In this document: positions 7,401 through 17,897 of the stretch, piece by piece
Numbering within the stretch: position 1 is the stretch's first letter
Layout: each line of letters begins with the position of its first letter
Assembly (NCBI RefSeq): GCF_965208925.1
Contig: NZ_OZ242364.1
Coordinates: 186,001 to 250,000 of the forward strand
Reading direction: 5' to 3'
Origin: Poriferisodalis sp965208925
Lineage (GTDB): Bacteria; Actinomycetota; Acidimicrobiia; Acidimicrobiales; Poriferisodalaceae
DNA length: 64,000 nucleotides
Program-made: the position numbers and the translations under genes
Notes under the pieces: generated by a model
What the model was told of the DNA's origin: nothing
Databases searched by the model: none
What the model saw: only the letters and a program-made list of their open reading frames with translations

Positions 7401-8003
7401 CTAGGGCCGCCAGCCTTTCTGCTGGTACATCGAGCGGTCGGCTGCATGGAGCAGCGCCCCGGGCGAGACTTCTCCACCGCGGCCGGTCGCGCTGCCGATG
7501 CTCACGGTGACGCCCATCTCGGCCAAGGGGTTGCCAGTCTCGTTCTGCACAGGCGCTTGGGTGAGCGACGCCTGCAAACGCTCAGTGATGATCTCCATGT
7601 CGCCCGCGCTGCGTAAACCGCCGCACACCACCACGAACTCGTCACCGCCGACTCGGGCCACCACATCGGACGGCCGAACCGCATCGCGCAGGCACTGCGC
7701 CACCGTGACCAGCACCAGGTCGCCGGCCAGGTGGCCATGCTGATCGTTCACCTGCTTGAAGGCATCAATGTCACAGAACGCGACGCCGACCACTCGGCCG
7801 GTGCGTGCCGAGCGCGCCAGCTCGGCGTGCAAATGGCGCAACGCCCCGTCGCGGGTAGCCACACCGGTCAGCGAGTCGGCACGCCACGTTCGACGCCAGC
7901 GGCCCGACGCCAGCCACCAGCCGCCGCCGAGCGCTGCAGCCAGTGCAGCTGCTCCCACGCGCAGCCCGGATGCGACCGAGCGGCTCACCGAACTCCCCCG
8001 CAC
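7401..8003 (-). CDS. Membrane-anchored diguanylate cyclase (GGDEF)
   Basis: A 200-residue protein with one N-terminal membrane segment (about residues 15-33), followed almost immediately by a complete GGDEF domain that makes cyclic di-GMP from two GTP. The D-x-L-T-G entry motif is at about 43-47, the metal-binding CDIDAFKQVND strand at 77-87, and the active-site GGDEF at 119-123. An RPSD inhibitory (I-site) motif sits five residues before it, so feedback inhibition by c-di-GMP is expected. There is no sensor domain besides the short membrane anchor. It is convergent with the thioredoxin-fold gene (25-base gap) and follows the SDR gene on its own strand by 31 bases. Confidence 0.92.
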   Translation of the reverse strand: MRGSSVSRSVASGLRVGAAALAAALGGGWWLASGRWRRTWRADSLTGVATRDGALRHLHAELARSARTGRVVGVAFCDIDAFKQVNDQHGHLAGDLVLVTVAQCLRDAVRPSDVVARVGGDEFVVVCGGLRSAGDMEIITERLQASLTQAPVQNETGNPLAEMGVTVSIGSATGRGGEVSPGALLHAADRSMYQQKGWRP

Positions 8004-8034
8004 CGGGAATGCGGATCGAGACAGCGAGTGTCAC

Positions 8035-8829
8035 TCATCGGGCGGTCCAGCCCCCGTCCACCATCAGCGAGCTGCCGGTTACGTAACTGCTGGCGTCGCT
8101 GGCCAGGAACAGCAGCGCACCGTCCAGCTCGTGCTCGTGCCCGGGGCGCCGCATCGGGGCGTTCCGGCTGATCCACGCCATCGAGCGATCGTCGTCGAAC
8201 ATCGGCGCCGTCAGCTCAGTCTCGAAGTAGCCGGGGCACAGCGCATTGACTCGCACGCCCCGGGTCGCCCACTGCACAGCAAGATCACGGGTGAGGTTCA
8301 CCAGGCCCGCCTTGGACGCCGCGTACGCAGGCTGCAGGTTGGGCGCCGAGGCCACGTGACCGTGCACCGAGGCCACGTTGATGATGCTGCCTGTGGCCTC
8401 GCGGCCGATGATGTCGGCGGCGACGAGCCCCGCCAGCAGGAAGCACGCGTTCAGGTTGATGTCGACCACGTGTCGGAAGCTCTCGATGTCGGCCTGCTCG
8501 CCGGGGTTGATGGCATCGCTCACACCTGCGTTGTTGACCAGCACGTCGACCTTCCCGTAGCGGTCCGCTACCTGCGCCACCAGGTCTCGGCAGGCGTCGT
8601 CGTCGCCCACATCGCACCGCACGGCAACTGCATCGGGCAGCTCGGCAGCCAGCGCCTCCAGCCGATCAGCCCGCCGGGCGGCCACGGCCACCTTGGCGCC
8701 GGCCGCCGCGAACACCCTGGCGAAACGGACCCCGAAGCCGCTCGATGCACCGGTCACCAAGCACACCTGCCCGTCGAGCCGGAACGGCGAGGTCAGGTCG
8801 ATCTGGGAGCTCGCTGCTGGCTGGTTCAT
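8035..8829 (-). CDS. SDR family NAD(P)-dependent oxidoreductase
   Basis: A classical short-chain dehydrogenase of 264 residues. It has the cofactor motif TGASSGFG at 26-33, NNAG at 99-102, catalytic Ser at about 154 and the YAASK pair (Tyr 169, Lys 173). A PGYFETELT segment follows, and the C-terminus ends in the DGGW motif typical of FabG-like members. An AARR segment after the second strand suggests NADP(H) preference, which is inference. It diverges from the luciferase-like gene across a 148-base gap holding a perfect palindrome, and is followed by the diguanylate cyclase. The substrate is unknown. Confidence 0.9.
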   Translation of the reverse strand: MNQPAASSQIDLTSPFRLDGQVCLVTGASSGFGVRFARVFAAAGAKVAVAARRADRLEALAAELPDAVAVRCDVGDDDACRDLVAQVADRYGKVDVLVNNAGVSDAINPGEQADIESFRHVVDINLNACFLLAGLVAADIIGREATGSIINVASVHGHVASAPNLQPAYAASKAGLVNLTRDLAVQWATRGVRVNALCPGYFETELTAPMFDDDRSMAWISRNAPMRRPGHEHELDGALLFLASDASSYVTGSSLMVDGGWTAR

Positions 8830-8864
8830 TGACGCCCTCTCATCAGCACCGTCACGTGACGCCC
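8830..8864. promoter_or_regulatory. Palindrome and repeated half-site in a divergent promoter region
   Basis: CGTCACGTGACG at 8850-8861 is a perfect 12-base palindrome centred between the divergent SDR and luciferase-like genes. TGACGCCC occurs at 8830-8837 and again at 8857-8864. Either could be an operator; no regulator gene is adjacent. Confidence 0.4.
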
Positions 8865-8977
8865 GAGGGTACGGCGCACGGCAGCGCCGTTCATGCCGAG
8901 ACGCGAGTCACCCGCCAGCACATCGACACCGAGCTCGGGCCGGATCGAAGTGGCTGCGGTGTCCTAGCGTGGGCGGT

Positions 8978-9874
8978 ATGAAGATCCGCATCGGATTCGG
9001 GCTGGGAACGCGCAGCTTCACCAACGACCACGCCACCTTCGACCCCTTTGTGGACGCACTCGAGGACAACGGCTTCGACTCGCTGTGGCTGAGCGAGCGG
9101 CTCGGCGGCGAGTGCCCAGACCCGATCGTGGGCCTTGCCTACGCGGCAGGCCGGACTCAGCGCATGAAGTTCGGCATGTCGGTGCTGGTGCTGCCGGGCC
9201 GCAACCTCGCCGTGCTCGCCAAGGAACTGGCCAGCCTGGACCGCCTGTCCGACGGGCGGCTGCTGCCGGCGTTCGGGCTGGGCGTGGCCGATGTGCATGA
9301 GCAGTCGGCCTTCGGCGTCGAGCGCCGCCAGCGGGCGAAAATGTTCAACGAGGCCCTGCCGCTGCTGAAGCGCTTCTGGGAGGACGAGCCCGTCACCCAT
9401 CACGGCGATTGGTACCACTACGACGAGGTGTCGCTGCTGCCGAAGCCGGCCCAGAAGCCCATGGACATCTGGCTGGGCGGTGCGGCGGAAGTGGAGCTGC
9501 GGCGCTGCGGGCGCTTCGGCGACGGGTGGCTGCCGTCGTTCTGCACGCCCGACATTGCTGCGGCCGGCTGGAAGATCGTCAACGAGGCCGCCGACGAGCA
9601 CGAGCGCTGGATGGATCCCGAGCACTTCGGCGTGCTCATCCCCTACACGCATGGCGAGATCAGCCCCGGCTACAAGGCCATCCTCGAACGGCGGGCGCCC
9701 GATGCCGATCCGGGCGACATCATCCCGACCGGCTGGGATGGGTTGCGTGACCAGATTCAGCGGTTCATCGAGGTGGGGGCGTCGAAGTTCGTGCCTGTGC
9801 TGGTCGGCGAGCCCGACGACTGGTTCGCCGAGCTCGAGGGTGTGGCCAGCGCCGTGCTGCCGCTGCAGAACTGA
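8978..9874 (+). CDS. LLM class (F420-type) flavin-dependent oxidoreductase
   Basis: A 298-residue TIM-barrel protein of the luciferase-like monooxygenase class. Recognisable segments are an N-terminal strand followed by DALEDNGFDSLWLSERL, MKFGMSVLVLPGRNLAVLAKELASLDRLSDGR (two separate conserved strands and a helix), a GLGVADVHEQSAFGV region and PMDIWLGG. In actinobacteria many such enzymes use coenzyme F420 rather than FMN; the sequence alone does not decide this. The ATG at 8978 is chosen because the family begins at this strand, although the frame is open much further upstream. The substrate is unknown. Confidence 0.87.
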   Translation: MKIRIGFGLGTRSFTNDHATFDPFVDALEDNGFDSLWLSERLGGECPDPIVGLAYAAGRTQRMKFGMSVLVLPGRNLAVLAKELASLDRLSDGRLLPAFGLGVADVHEQSAFGVERRQRAKMFNEALPLLKRFWEDEPVTHHGDWYHYDEVSLLPKPAQKPMDIWLGGAAEVELRRCGRFGDGWLPSFCTPDIAAAGWKIVNEAADEHERWMDPEHFGVLIPYTHGEISPGYKAILERRAPDADPGDIIPTGWDGLRDQIQRFIEVGASKFVPVLVGEPDDWFAELEGVASAVLPLQN

Positions 9875-9901
9875 CCAGCCGAGCGGCCCGACCGACCGGC
9901 G

Positions 9902-10765
9902 TCAGCCAGCACCCCCGGCCGGTGCTGGGGGATTCAACAGGGCTTCGAGCATCTGCTCGACGGAGGCGCTGCGGGCGTTCTTGAACTCGCCGAGACGCGC
10001 GAACACCTCGCTGGCGGCACGGTGGAAGCCGTCGGGCAAGCCGGCCGCAGCGAACGTGTCGGCGATCTCGTCCATCTCGCCCACCCAGCGCCACGCCTTC
10101 GGAGCCGACCGGATCGCCGTGTACGTCAACCGCTGCGAGAGGCCTGATTGAGACAGGCCCCACTCGGAGGTCAGCTCGTCCGACACGCCTTCGGCTGCGG
10201 CCAGCGCCGCCACCGCCACCAGCAGCGCGTTGGTGCCCTTGGTCCACGACGCGTAGGCCATCTTGAGCGCCGAGGCCGACCCGATGCCGCCGCCGTCCAG
10301 CACACGGGCCTCCAGCGGTGAGCCCGCGAACCGCGCTGCGACGCGGGCGGCGTCGGGGCCCGCCAGGTACAGCCGGGTGGTGCTTGGCTCTCTCGCCGGC
10401 GGGCCGATCAGGCTGCCGTCGACGAAGTTCTCGAAGCGGGCGGCAATCCGCCGAGCCGTTGCCGGCGAGACGGCGTTGGCATCGACGAAGCAGCCGGTGA
10501 AGCCGATGTCGGCCACTGCGGCCGCCAGCGCTTCGGCACCATGGGGCGGGCAGACCGAGATCACAAGGTCGGCCGCGTCAATGAGCGCGGTCAAGTCGCC
10601 CGCATCAGTGAGGCCGGCGCCGGCGGCCCGCTCGCAGGTCTCGGCCGATCGGCCATTGCTGGCCCACAGCACGGTGCCCGATCGGGCAGCTGCGGCCGCC
10701 ACGGTGACGCCCATGTCGCCGGGGTGCAGAACGCCGGTCACCGATGGCTCTGGCGGCTCAGCCAT
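9902..10765 (-). CDS. NAD(P)-dependent oxidoreductase of the 6-phosphogluconate/3-hydroxyisobutyrate dehydrogenase type (DUF1932)
   Basis: About 287 residues. The N-terminal Rossmann domain has a GVLHPGDMG dinucleotide loop near residue 12, a variant of the usual GxGxMG, and a DLVISVCPPHGA strand. The C-terminal helical half (about 175-285) matches the DUF1932 type, with GSASALKMAYASWTKGTNALL containing the conserved Lys. The gene begins 8 bases inside the end of livF (ATG 10765; another in-frame ATG is at 10771), so it is translationally coupled to the transporter operon. It may act on a compound imported by it; this is inference. An 8-bp hairpin at 9906-9928 lies within its last codons. Confidence 0.82.
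   Translation of the reverse strand: MAEPPEPSVTGVLHPGDMGVTVAAAAARSGTVLWASNGRSAETCERAAGAGLTDAGDLTALIDAADLVISVCPPHGAEALAAAVADIGFTGCFVDANAVSPATARRIAARFENFVDGSLIGPPAREPSTTRLYLAGPDAARVAARFAGSPLEARVLDGGGIGSASALKMAYASWTKGTNALLVAVAALAAAEGVSDELTSEWGLSQSGLSQRLTYTAIRSAPKAWRWVGEMDEIADTFAAAGLPDGFHRAASEVFARLGEFKNARSASVEQMLEALLNPPAPAGGAG
9906..9928. terminator. Hairpin between convergent genes
   Basis: CCAGCACC (9906-9913) pairs with GGTGCTGG (9921-9928) around a 7-base loop. It overlaps the last codons of the DUF1932 oxidoreductase and lies 32 bases after the stop of the convergent luciferase-like gene. No T-run follows, so an intrinsic terminator is only possible. Confidence 0.4.
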
Positions 10766-11581
10766 CCGCATCGTCGCTCTTGCCGCCGCCCAGGTACGAC
10801 GTGCGCAGAGCCGGGTTGGCCAGCAGTGCCTCGGCGGTGTCGTCGAGCACCACCCGACCCGTCTGCAGCACCCATCCCCGGTCGGCGATGCCGAGCGCCA
10901 TGTTGGCGTTCTGCTCCACCATGAACACCGTCATGCCGGCCTCGTGAATCTGGCTGATCAGCTCGAAGTTCTGCTGCACCAGCGCCGGCGCCAACCCCAT
11001 CGACGGCTCGTCCATCAGCAGCACCCGGGGCTGCGACATGAGCGCCCGGCCGATGGCCACCATCTGCTGCTCGCCGCCTGACAGCGTGCCCGCCTTCTGG
11101 CCGAGCCGCTCGGAGACTCGGGGGAACAGCTCGTAGACACGCTCCATGTCGGCGGCGATGCCGTCGCTGTCCTTGCGGAGGTAGGCGCCGAGCTGCAGGT
11201 TTTCCCGCACGGTGAGCCGCTTGAACAGGCGCCGGTTCTCGGGGACCATCGTGATGCCTCTGGCCACCCGGTAGCTGGTCGGGCGGTCGTTCACGACCTC
11301 GCCGTCGAGCACCACCTCGCCGGAGGTGGGCGTGAGCATGCCGAGCAGTGTCTTGAGCGTCGTCGACTTGCCGCTGGCGTTGCCGCCCAGCAGGCACACC
11401 AGCTCGCCTTCGTAGATCGACAGGTCGACGTCTCGCAGGGCGTGCACTGCCCCGTAGTGCGCGTTCACCTTGCGCATCTCGAGCAGCGGGATGCGCTCGC
11501 CGGGAGATGCGTCGGGGCTGGGGCCTGAGCGAGCGCCAGGCTCGGCTTCGGGGCTCGGCTCGTTGCTCACTGTGCTGCCTG

Positions 11582-11585
<4 letters not shown>
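10758..11585 (-). CDS. livF: Branched-chain amino-acid type ABC transporter, ATP-binding protein LivF
   Basis: A 275-residue ATPase of the HAAT (LivF) family that powers uptake through LivH/LivM. It has Walker A GGNASGKST at about 67-75, LSGGEQQ signature at 168-174, Walker B VLLMDEP at 188-194, and the LivF-typical VPENRRLFKRLTVRENL Q-loop region. The first 30 residues are a Pro/Ser/Glu-rich extension. Its ATG overlaps the livG stop by ATGA. The second residue of the usual GxN-G P-loop is altered (GGNASGKST rather than GPNGAGKST), which occurs in other LivF proteins. Confidence 0.93.
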
Positions 11586-12375
<790 letters not shown>

Positions 12376-12379
<4 letters not shown>

Positions 12380-14235
12380 GACTGAGCCTCGCCGTTGCCG
12401 TCGTGGTCGTCTTCGGTCTGGCCGCGCAGCCAAGCGTCTTGCGCCAGCTCTTCCTGATGCAGCTCGCGGGTGCGGCGCACGCTCGGGATCAAGCCCTCGG
12501 GCCGGGCCAGCATCATCCACACCAGCAGCGCCCCGTAGATGAGCAGCTTGAACTCGGAGAACTCCGCAAGCAGGCCCGGCTGCTTGGGCCCGCCGAGCAC
12601 GCCGATCAGCACCGCTGAACCGGCGATGACGCCGACGATGTTGCCCATGCCGCCGAAGATGACCACCACCAGGATGACGATCGACACCAGGATCAGGAAG
12701 CTGGCCGGGAACACTGAGCCGACCTTCGCCGAGAAGATCGCCCCGCTGAACGACCCCAGCACCGCACCCACCACGAACGCCAGCAGCTTCACGTTGACCG
12801 TATTGATGCCCATGGCCTCGGCCACGGTCTCGTCCTCGCGCACCGCCATCCACGCACGGCCGATGCGCGACCGCTCCAGCCGCCACGAGCCGTAGATGGC
12901 GACTGCGCAGAAGGCGAGCACCAGGTAGAAGACGCTGCGCGGATCGGTGCCGGCCACGGTGGCCAGTCCGAAGATCTCCGCACCTGGGATGTTGGTGATG
13001 CCCTGTGAGCCGCCGAACCAGCCCGACAGCCAATCCGAGAGGAACAGCAGGCGGATGATCTCGCCGAAGCCGAGCGTGACGATGGCGAGGTAGTCGCCGC
13101 GCATGCGGATGACCGGGGCGCCGATGAACAACCCCACCAGCCCGGTCAGCACCACGACACCGATGAGCGCCACGAACCACGGCAGCTCCGGGTGGATCTT
13201 CGGCGATGTCGCGGCGGTGAGCACCGCTGCGCTGTAGCTGCCCACGGCGAAGAACGCCACGTAGCCCAGGTCGAGGATGCCGGCGAGGCCGACCACGATG
13301 TTCAGCCCCAGCGCCAGCAGTACGAACAGGCCCACATTGGCGAGCAGCTCGTTGGTGAGCTTGCCGGCGAACATCGGCAGGATGACGAGCGCTGCGGCGG
13401 TGGCCAGGATCAAGCCGAGGTGAGCACGGTTGCGGGCGGGGCCTTCGAGCGAGTCGATGCGGGCTTTGGCGCCCTTGATGCGGCCCCGGGCCACGAATGC
13501 CAGCACGCCCGATCCGGCGGCGAGGGCGATGGCGCCAGTGATGGTGAGCCCGCCTCGGGGGGCGTAGAACCAGTCGACAATCCCCTCGATGCCCATGCCC
13601 TCGGCCAGGTCGGTGGTGAGCGATTCGAGCACTGCCGAGCCGAACAGGGTGAGCACCATGGTCCACAGCACGCGCCGCGCCACCGGCGGCATCACCCGCA
13701 TCAGCCCGCCCACGGCGCCGATGGCAGTGCCGATGGCGAGCCAGATGAGCACTGCGAACGCCGTGCCGCGGTTGAAGGCGAGCAGGTCGGCGAGGATCGG
13801 GCTCCAGTGGACGAGTGGTTCGCGCAGGTCGAAGTTGGCGATGAGCACGGCCAGCAGCGACAGTCCCCCGCCCACGAGGGCGCCGCAAGCGGCCCCGCCG
13901 ATGACTTCATAGGCGCCGGGGCGGTGGAACGGCACGCCTTCACGGCGGATCTGGTGGCCGACTCGGCTGCCCGCGGCCAGCGGCAGCACCACCAGCGAGA
14001 GATAGCCGAGGCTGAGGACGCCTTCGATGATCGCCCGGCCGTCGAGCTTGACCGGCATGTTGGACAGCGAGACGAAAATCTGCCCGATGGCGCCGATGGC
14101 GCCCATGCGGGCGATGCGGCGCCAGTCCTGGGCGAGGGGCGGCCGCGACGGCGCGTCGTCGCTGGGACCGTCCGCGGCGGGACCGGCTGGGCTCGGCCCG
14201 GTCTGCGGCTCGGCAGGCGGCTCAGCCAAGCTCAT
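12376..14235 (-). CDS. livM: Branched-chain amino-acid type ABC transporter permease LivM with long N-terminal membrane extension
   Basis: A 619-residue permease. The LivM core starts near residue 285 and carries the family marks LGLNIVVGLAGILDLGYVAFFAVGSYSAA and MRGDYLAIVTLGFGEIIRLL, then GRAWMAVREDETVAEAMGIN and a final GLLP-type end. Typical LivM proteins are 300-430 residues. Here residues 1-270 add a Pro-rich start and about five further hydrophobic segments (including ones near 45-60, 75-90, 110-135 and 155-180), which is unusual. A charged tail of about 40 residues follows the last membrane segment. The start overlaps the livH stop by 4 bases. Confidence 0.9.
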
Positions 14236-15386
14236 GCCCGGTCCTCCGCTGGCAGCCGCTCGCCGAACAATCCGGCCGGCCTCACCAGCAGCACGATGAT
14301 CAGCATCGAGAACGCCACGGCGTCACGCAGCTGCGACACGCCGCTCACCCCCAGCGGTTCCAGGATCAGCAGCGGCCCCACCGACTCGGCCACCCCGATC
14401 GACAACCCGCCTGCCATCGCCCCGCCCAGATGGCCGATGCCGCCCACCACCGCCGCGCTGAACGCCTTGATGCCCGGCAGGAAACCGGTCGTGTGAATGA
14501 CGCTGCGGAACAGGATTCCCCACAGGATCCCGGCCATGCCCGCCATCGCCCCGCCCACCGCGAACACCTTCACGATCGTGCGGTTCACGTCGATGCCCAT
14601 GAGCGCCGCTATCTCGGCGTCCTCGGCCACGGCCCGCATCGCCTTGCCGGTCTTGGTGCGGTCGACGTAGTACCACAGCGCCGCCATCGACAGTGCCGCC
14701 ACCACGATCACCAGGATCTTGGCACCCTCGATCTGCAGGAAGGTGTGCTTGGCCTTCACCCAGTCCGGCACGTTGGGGTACGACTTGCTGGCCGGTCCCA
14801 GCAGCACCACCGACGCGTTCTGCAGGAAGAACGACACGCCGATCGAGGTGATCAGCGGGATCAGCCGGGGCGCCCCCCGCAGCGGCCGGTAGGCGACCCG
14901 CTCCATGACCACCGCCGTCAGCGACGACACGATGATCGACACCACCACGATGAACACCAGCGAGCCGATGAAATTCGACTCCCACAGGCCGGCGTCGGCC
15001 AGCTTGTTGGAGGTGATCATGCCGGTCATGGCGCCCACCATGAACACCTCGCCGTGGGCGAAGTTGATGAACCCCAGCACGCCGTAGACCATCGAGTAGC
15101 CGAGCGCGATCAGCCCGTACATCGAGCCCTGGGCGATGCCCGAGATCACCAGCCCGCGGAACTGTGCCCCGGTGAGACCGGTGGCGTCGGGGTTGGCCCA
15201 GCGGGCGAAGGGGTTGTCGGGGTTGATCTCCTGGGCGATGAATGCCGTGAAGCCGACCGCCAGGACGATCAGCACCGCCACGCGGATGACCGTGAGGAAC
15301 CAGTCAACCCGGGTGCGGGGTCTGAACAGTCTGCTGCGCGCAGGGCGGTGGCGGGGCGCCCCACTTGGGGGCGCCCCTTCTTCCAT
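14232..15386 (-). CDS. livH: Branched-chain amino-acid type ABC transporter permease LivH
   Basis: A 384-residue inner-membrane permease. LivH hallmarks are GIAQGSMYGLIALGYSMVYGVLGFINFAHGE near residue 83, RPLRGAPRLIPLITSIGVSFFLQN, and AMRAVAEDAEIAALMGIDVNRTI, followed by GGIGHLGGAMAGG. A Pro/Arg-rich stretch precedes the first membrane segment at about 33-52. ATG 15386 is preceded directly by an in-frame GTG at 15389. A strong hairpin falls within the first codons (15353-15377). The gene lies 50 bases after livK, and livM follows with overlap. Confidence 0.92.
   Translation of the reverse strand: MEEGAPPSGAPRHRPARSRLFRPRTRVDWFLTVIRVAVLIVLAVGFTAFIAQEINPDNPFARWANPDATGLTGAQFRGLVISGIAQGSMYGLIALGYSMVYGVLGFINFAHGEVFMVGAMTGMITSNKLADAGLWESNFIGSLVFIVVVSIIVSSLTAVVMERVAYRPLRGAPRLIPLITSIGVSFFLQNASVVLLGPASKSYPNVPDWVKAKHTFLQIEGAKILVIVVAALSMAALWYYVDRTKTGKAMRAVAEDAEIAALMGIDVNRTIVKVFAVGGAMAGMAGILWGILFRSVIHTTGFLPGIKAFSAAVVGGIGHLGGAMAGGLSIGVAESVGPLLILEPLGVSGVSQLRDAVAFSMLIIVLLVRPAGLFGERLPAEDRA
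15353..15377 (-). promoter_or_regulatory. GC-rich hairpin in the first codons of livH
   Basis: Two copies of the self-complementary 10-mer GGGGCGCCCC (15353-15362 and 15368-15377) flank a 5-base loop. Lying just after the start codon of livH and 60 bases beyond the livK stop, it could stabilise the livK message or damp livH translation, giving excess binding protein. No T-run follows on the minus strand. Confidence 0.4.
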
Positions 15387-15436
15387 CACCGAATTGACCC
15401 TAGAAGGCCACCGATGACCCGTCTAGGACCCTCACG

Positions 15437-16798
15437 TCATTGCCCTGGGACGTAGGAGAACACGACGTTGTTCATGCTGGCCGGGGCGTTCTCCTCGCCG
15501 CCGATGTTCTGGACGACCGTGATACGGGCAGCGCCGCAGTCACCGAAGTCATCGCAGTTGATGGTGCCGATCAGGCCGCTGAAGCCTTGGAGACCGTCCA
15601 GATAGTCGCGGATGCCTTGGCGGTCGATGTTCAGGTTGCCATCGCCATCGACGTAGGACGCAGCAGCGATCGCGTCCAGCAGCATCGTGGTCGCGTCGTA
15701 GCCGTGCGCCCAGAACGGAGCTGCCGGCGCCTCGCCCCAGTTCTCCTCGTAGACGGCCAGGAAGTCCTGCGCCGTCTTGCCGGTGCTCTGGTTCACGTTG
15801 TCACCGAAGCGCGAATCAGGGCCGGAGAAGTACATGCCCGCGGTCTGCGGCAGCGCCAGGTAGTTGGTGTTGAGCAGGCCGTCGGCAGCCAGCAGCACGG
15901 TGCCCTCCAAGCCCGACACGCCCGGCGCCTGGTCGGCGATGAAGTCGCCTGCCGGCTGGAAGATCGGGAAGAAGAGCGCCTCGGGGCTGCCCGCAGCAAT
16001 CTCGGTCAGCACCGGCACCATGTCGGTGTCTTCCTTGTTGACAGCGGAGAATCCGGTCACGGTGCCGCCCTCGGCCTCGAACGCGTCGGCGAATGCCTGC
16101 GCCAGCCCCTGGGTGTAGGGATCGCCGTCGTGGATCGCCGCGGCCGTGGTGAGGCCAAGCTCGCCGAAAACGAACTTGGCCATCGCAGCACCCTGGAACA
16201 GGTCGTTGTGGGCCGTGCGGTAGTAGCCGACGTTGTAGTTCTCGCCCGCAGTTCCCGCCAGGTCGGACGTGAGCGCCGGCGACGTGTTGCCGCCCGAGAT
16301 CAGCACCATGCCCGCGTCGGTAATGAGCGGCGCTGCAGCTACTGCAGCACCCGAGCAGGACGTGCCGATCACGCCGAGTACGTCTTCGTCGGCGACGATG
16401 ATCTGCGCGGCAGCCTGGCCGCCGTCATTGGAGCAAAGGTCATCGAGCGTGGTGCCCAAGTCGACGTCAAAGCCGTGGATCTGCCCGTAGTCGGCGATTG
16501 CCAAGATGACCGACCGTTCGAGCGGCAGGCCGAAGAATGCGACATCGCCGGTGATCGCATTGAGCGAGCGGATCTGGACCGCTCCGCCCGCGTCCACCGT
16601 CACCACACCGAGCGAGCCGTCGCCGAGATGGTCCATCATCTCGTCGTCGGGTTCGGCGGCCGGCTCCTCAGGCGCTTCGGTTGCGGCTGGTGCGGCCGCC
16701 GTATCGGCGGCCTCGCCGTCGCCGTCGTCGCCGCATGCGGCAGCGAACAGCGACAGCGCAAAGAGTGCCGCCAAGAGCGTGAGCAGTTTCTTGTTCAT
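15437..16798 (-). CDS. livK: Branched-chain amino-acid type ABC transporter substrate-binding lipoprotein
   Basis: A 453-residue periplasmic-binding-type receptor (Leu/Ile/Val-binding family, type I fold) for the adjacent LivHMGF transporter. A lipoprotein signal peptide ends in LFAAAC with lipid-modified Cys at about 22. An Ala/Pro/Glu-rich spacer (23-55) leads to the two-lobed domain, including a SGGNTSPALT binding-loop segment and YDATTMLLDAI near the C-terminus. A GGGAGGA ribosome site lies 10 bases before the ATG. The natural ligand need not be a branched-chain amino acid; HAAT receptors also bind amides, urea and aromatic compounds. Confidence 0.92.
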   Translation of the reverse strand: MNKKLLTLLAALFALSLFAAACGDDGDGEAADTAAAPAATEAPEEPAAEPDDEMMDHLGDGSLGVVTVDAGGAVQIRSLNAITGDVAFFGLPLERSVILAIADYGQIHGFDVDLGTTLDDLCSNDGGQAAAQIIVADEDVLGVIGTSCSGAAVAAAPLITDAGMVLISGGNTSPALTSDLAGTAGENYNVGYYRTAHNDLFQGAAMAKFVFGELGLTTAAAIHDGDPYTQGLAQAFADAFEAEGGTVTGFSAVNKEDTDMVPVLTEIAAGSPEALFFPIFQPAGDFIADQAPGVSGLEGTVLLAADGLLNTNYLALPQTAGMYFSGPDSRFGDNVNQSTGKTAQDFLAVYEENWGEAPAAPFWAHGYDATTMLLDAIAAASYVDGDGNLNIDRQGIRDYLDGLQGFSGLIGTINCDDFGDCGAARITVVQNIGGEENAPASMNNVVFSYVPGQ

Positions 16799-16967
16799 AC
16801 GCAGAGTCCTCCCTGAATTCGCCCGGCGAGTTGTCGCGAAAACACCTCGTACGCCTGTCGCTCACGGCCGCAGCCACCTGAATCGTGCACGAGCGTCAGC
16901 ATGGTTCGCCAAGCTGTATGCGTCTGGCTCACACCCTAGATGACGCCTGTCATGGGAAGGTACGCAG

Positions 16968-17873
16968 TTGAGCGCACCTGTCGAACGAGTTTGGAGCGCG
17001 AGCAGGGTGTCGCCCGAAGCGCTGTTCGCCGTGGGCGCCGTGTCGCAGTATCTGGGCGCTGCCACGGCGTTCGAGCTGTTCAGCGAGCTGGGCCCGGGGA
17101 CGGTCGCGCTGCTGCGGGTAGCCGGCGCCGGGGCGGTGCTGGTGCTGCTGCGCCGGTCGTGGCGGCGGCGCTGGTCACGCGCCGAGCTGGCGTGGACGGC
17201 GGCCTTCGGGGCGGCGCTGGCGTCGATGAACCTGTTCTTCTACCTGGCCATCGAGCGGGTGCCGTTGGGCAACTCGGTGGCGATCGAGTTCATCGGGCCG
17301 ATTGCGGTGGCGGCATTCGGCACCCGGACGCTGCGCTCGAGCGGAGCGCTGGCGCTGGCCATCGGCGGCGTAGTGGCCTTGGCGGGATTTGCGCCGCCCG
17401 AGGCTCAGCTCGGGGCGCTGTTCTCGCTGATCGCCGGAGCACTGTGGGCGGGCTACATCATCCTGGGGCACCGGGTGGCCCGGGCCGGGATGGCGGTGGA
17501 CGGCCTCGGCGTGGGCATGCTCGTCGGCGCCTTGGTGATCAGCCCGGTGGGCATCATCGACGGCCTCGGTGGCACCGGCGCCGGCGGCCTGGGCGCTGCG
17601 GTGGGAGCGCCGCTGCTGCTGTTGGGCGGCGTCGCGGCGGGCGTGCTGTCGAACGTCATCCCCTACGGCATCGACCAGCTCGTGATGCAGCGCCTGGCCC
17701 GGGCGAGGTTCGCCCTGCTGCAGGCGCTGCTGCCGGTGACTGCAACGCTGATCGGACTGGTGTGGCTGTCGCAGGTGCCCAGCGTGCGTGAGGCGATCGG
17801 CATCGTGGCCGTGATCGCAGCCATCGTCATCAACCGCGAGTCCGACCCGGCACCCACCGACGTCGTCCCCTGA
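16968..17873 (+). CDS. EamA/RhtA-like drug/metabolite transporter
   Basis: A 301-residue membrane protein with about ten hydrophobic segments forming two EamA repeats, as in threonine/homoserine exporter RhtA and related permeases. The FYLAIERVPLGNSVAIEFIGPI stretch (about 86-107) is the RhtA-type fourth-helix region. TTG 16968 is chosen because GGGAAGG lies 7-13 bases upstream and the frame starts shortly before the first helix. It diverges from the liv operon across 169 bases. An amino-acid or small-metabolite export role is inferred. Confidence 0.86.
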   Translation: MSAPVERVWSASRVSPEALFAVGAVSQYLGAATAFELFSELGPGTVALLRVAGAGAVLVLLRRSWRRRWSRAELAWTAAFGAALASMNLFFYLAIERVPLGNSVAIEFIGPIAVAAFGTRTLRSSGALALAIGGVVALAGFAPPEAQLGALFSLIAGALWAGYIILGHRVARAGMAVDGLGVGMLVGALVISPVGIIDGLGGTGAGGLGAAVGAPLLLLGGVAAGVLSNVIPYGIDQLVMQRLARARFALLQALLPVTATLIGLVWLSQVPSVREAIGIVAVIAAIVINRESDPAPTDVVP

Positions 17874-17897
17874 ACAGCCCGATGCTGCGTTCCGTCG

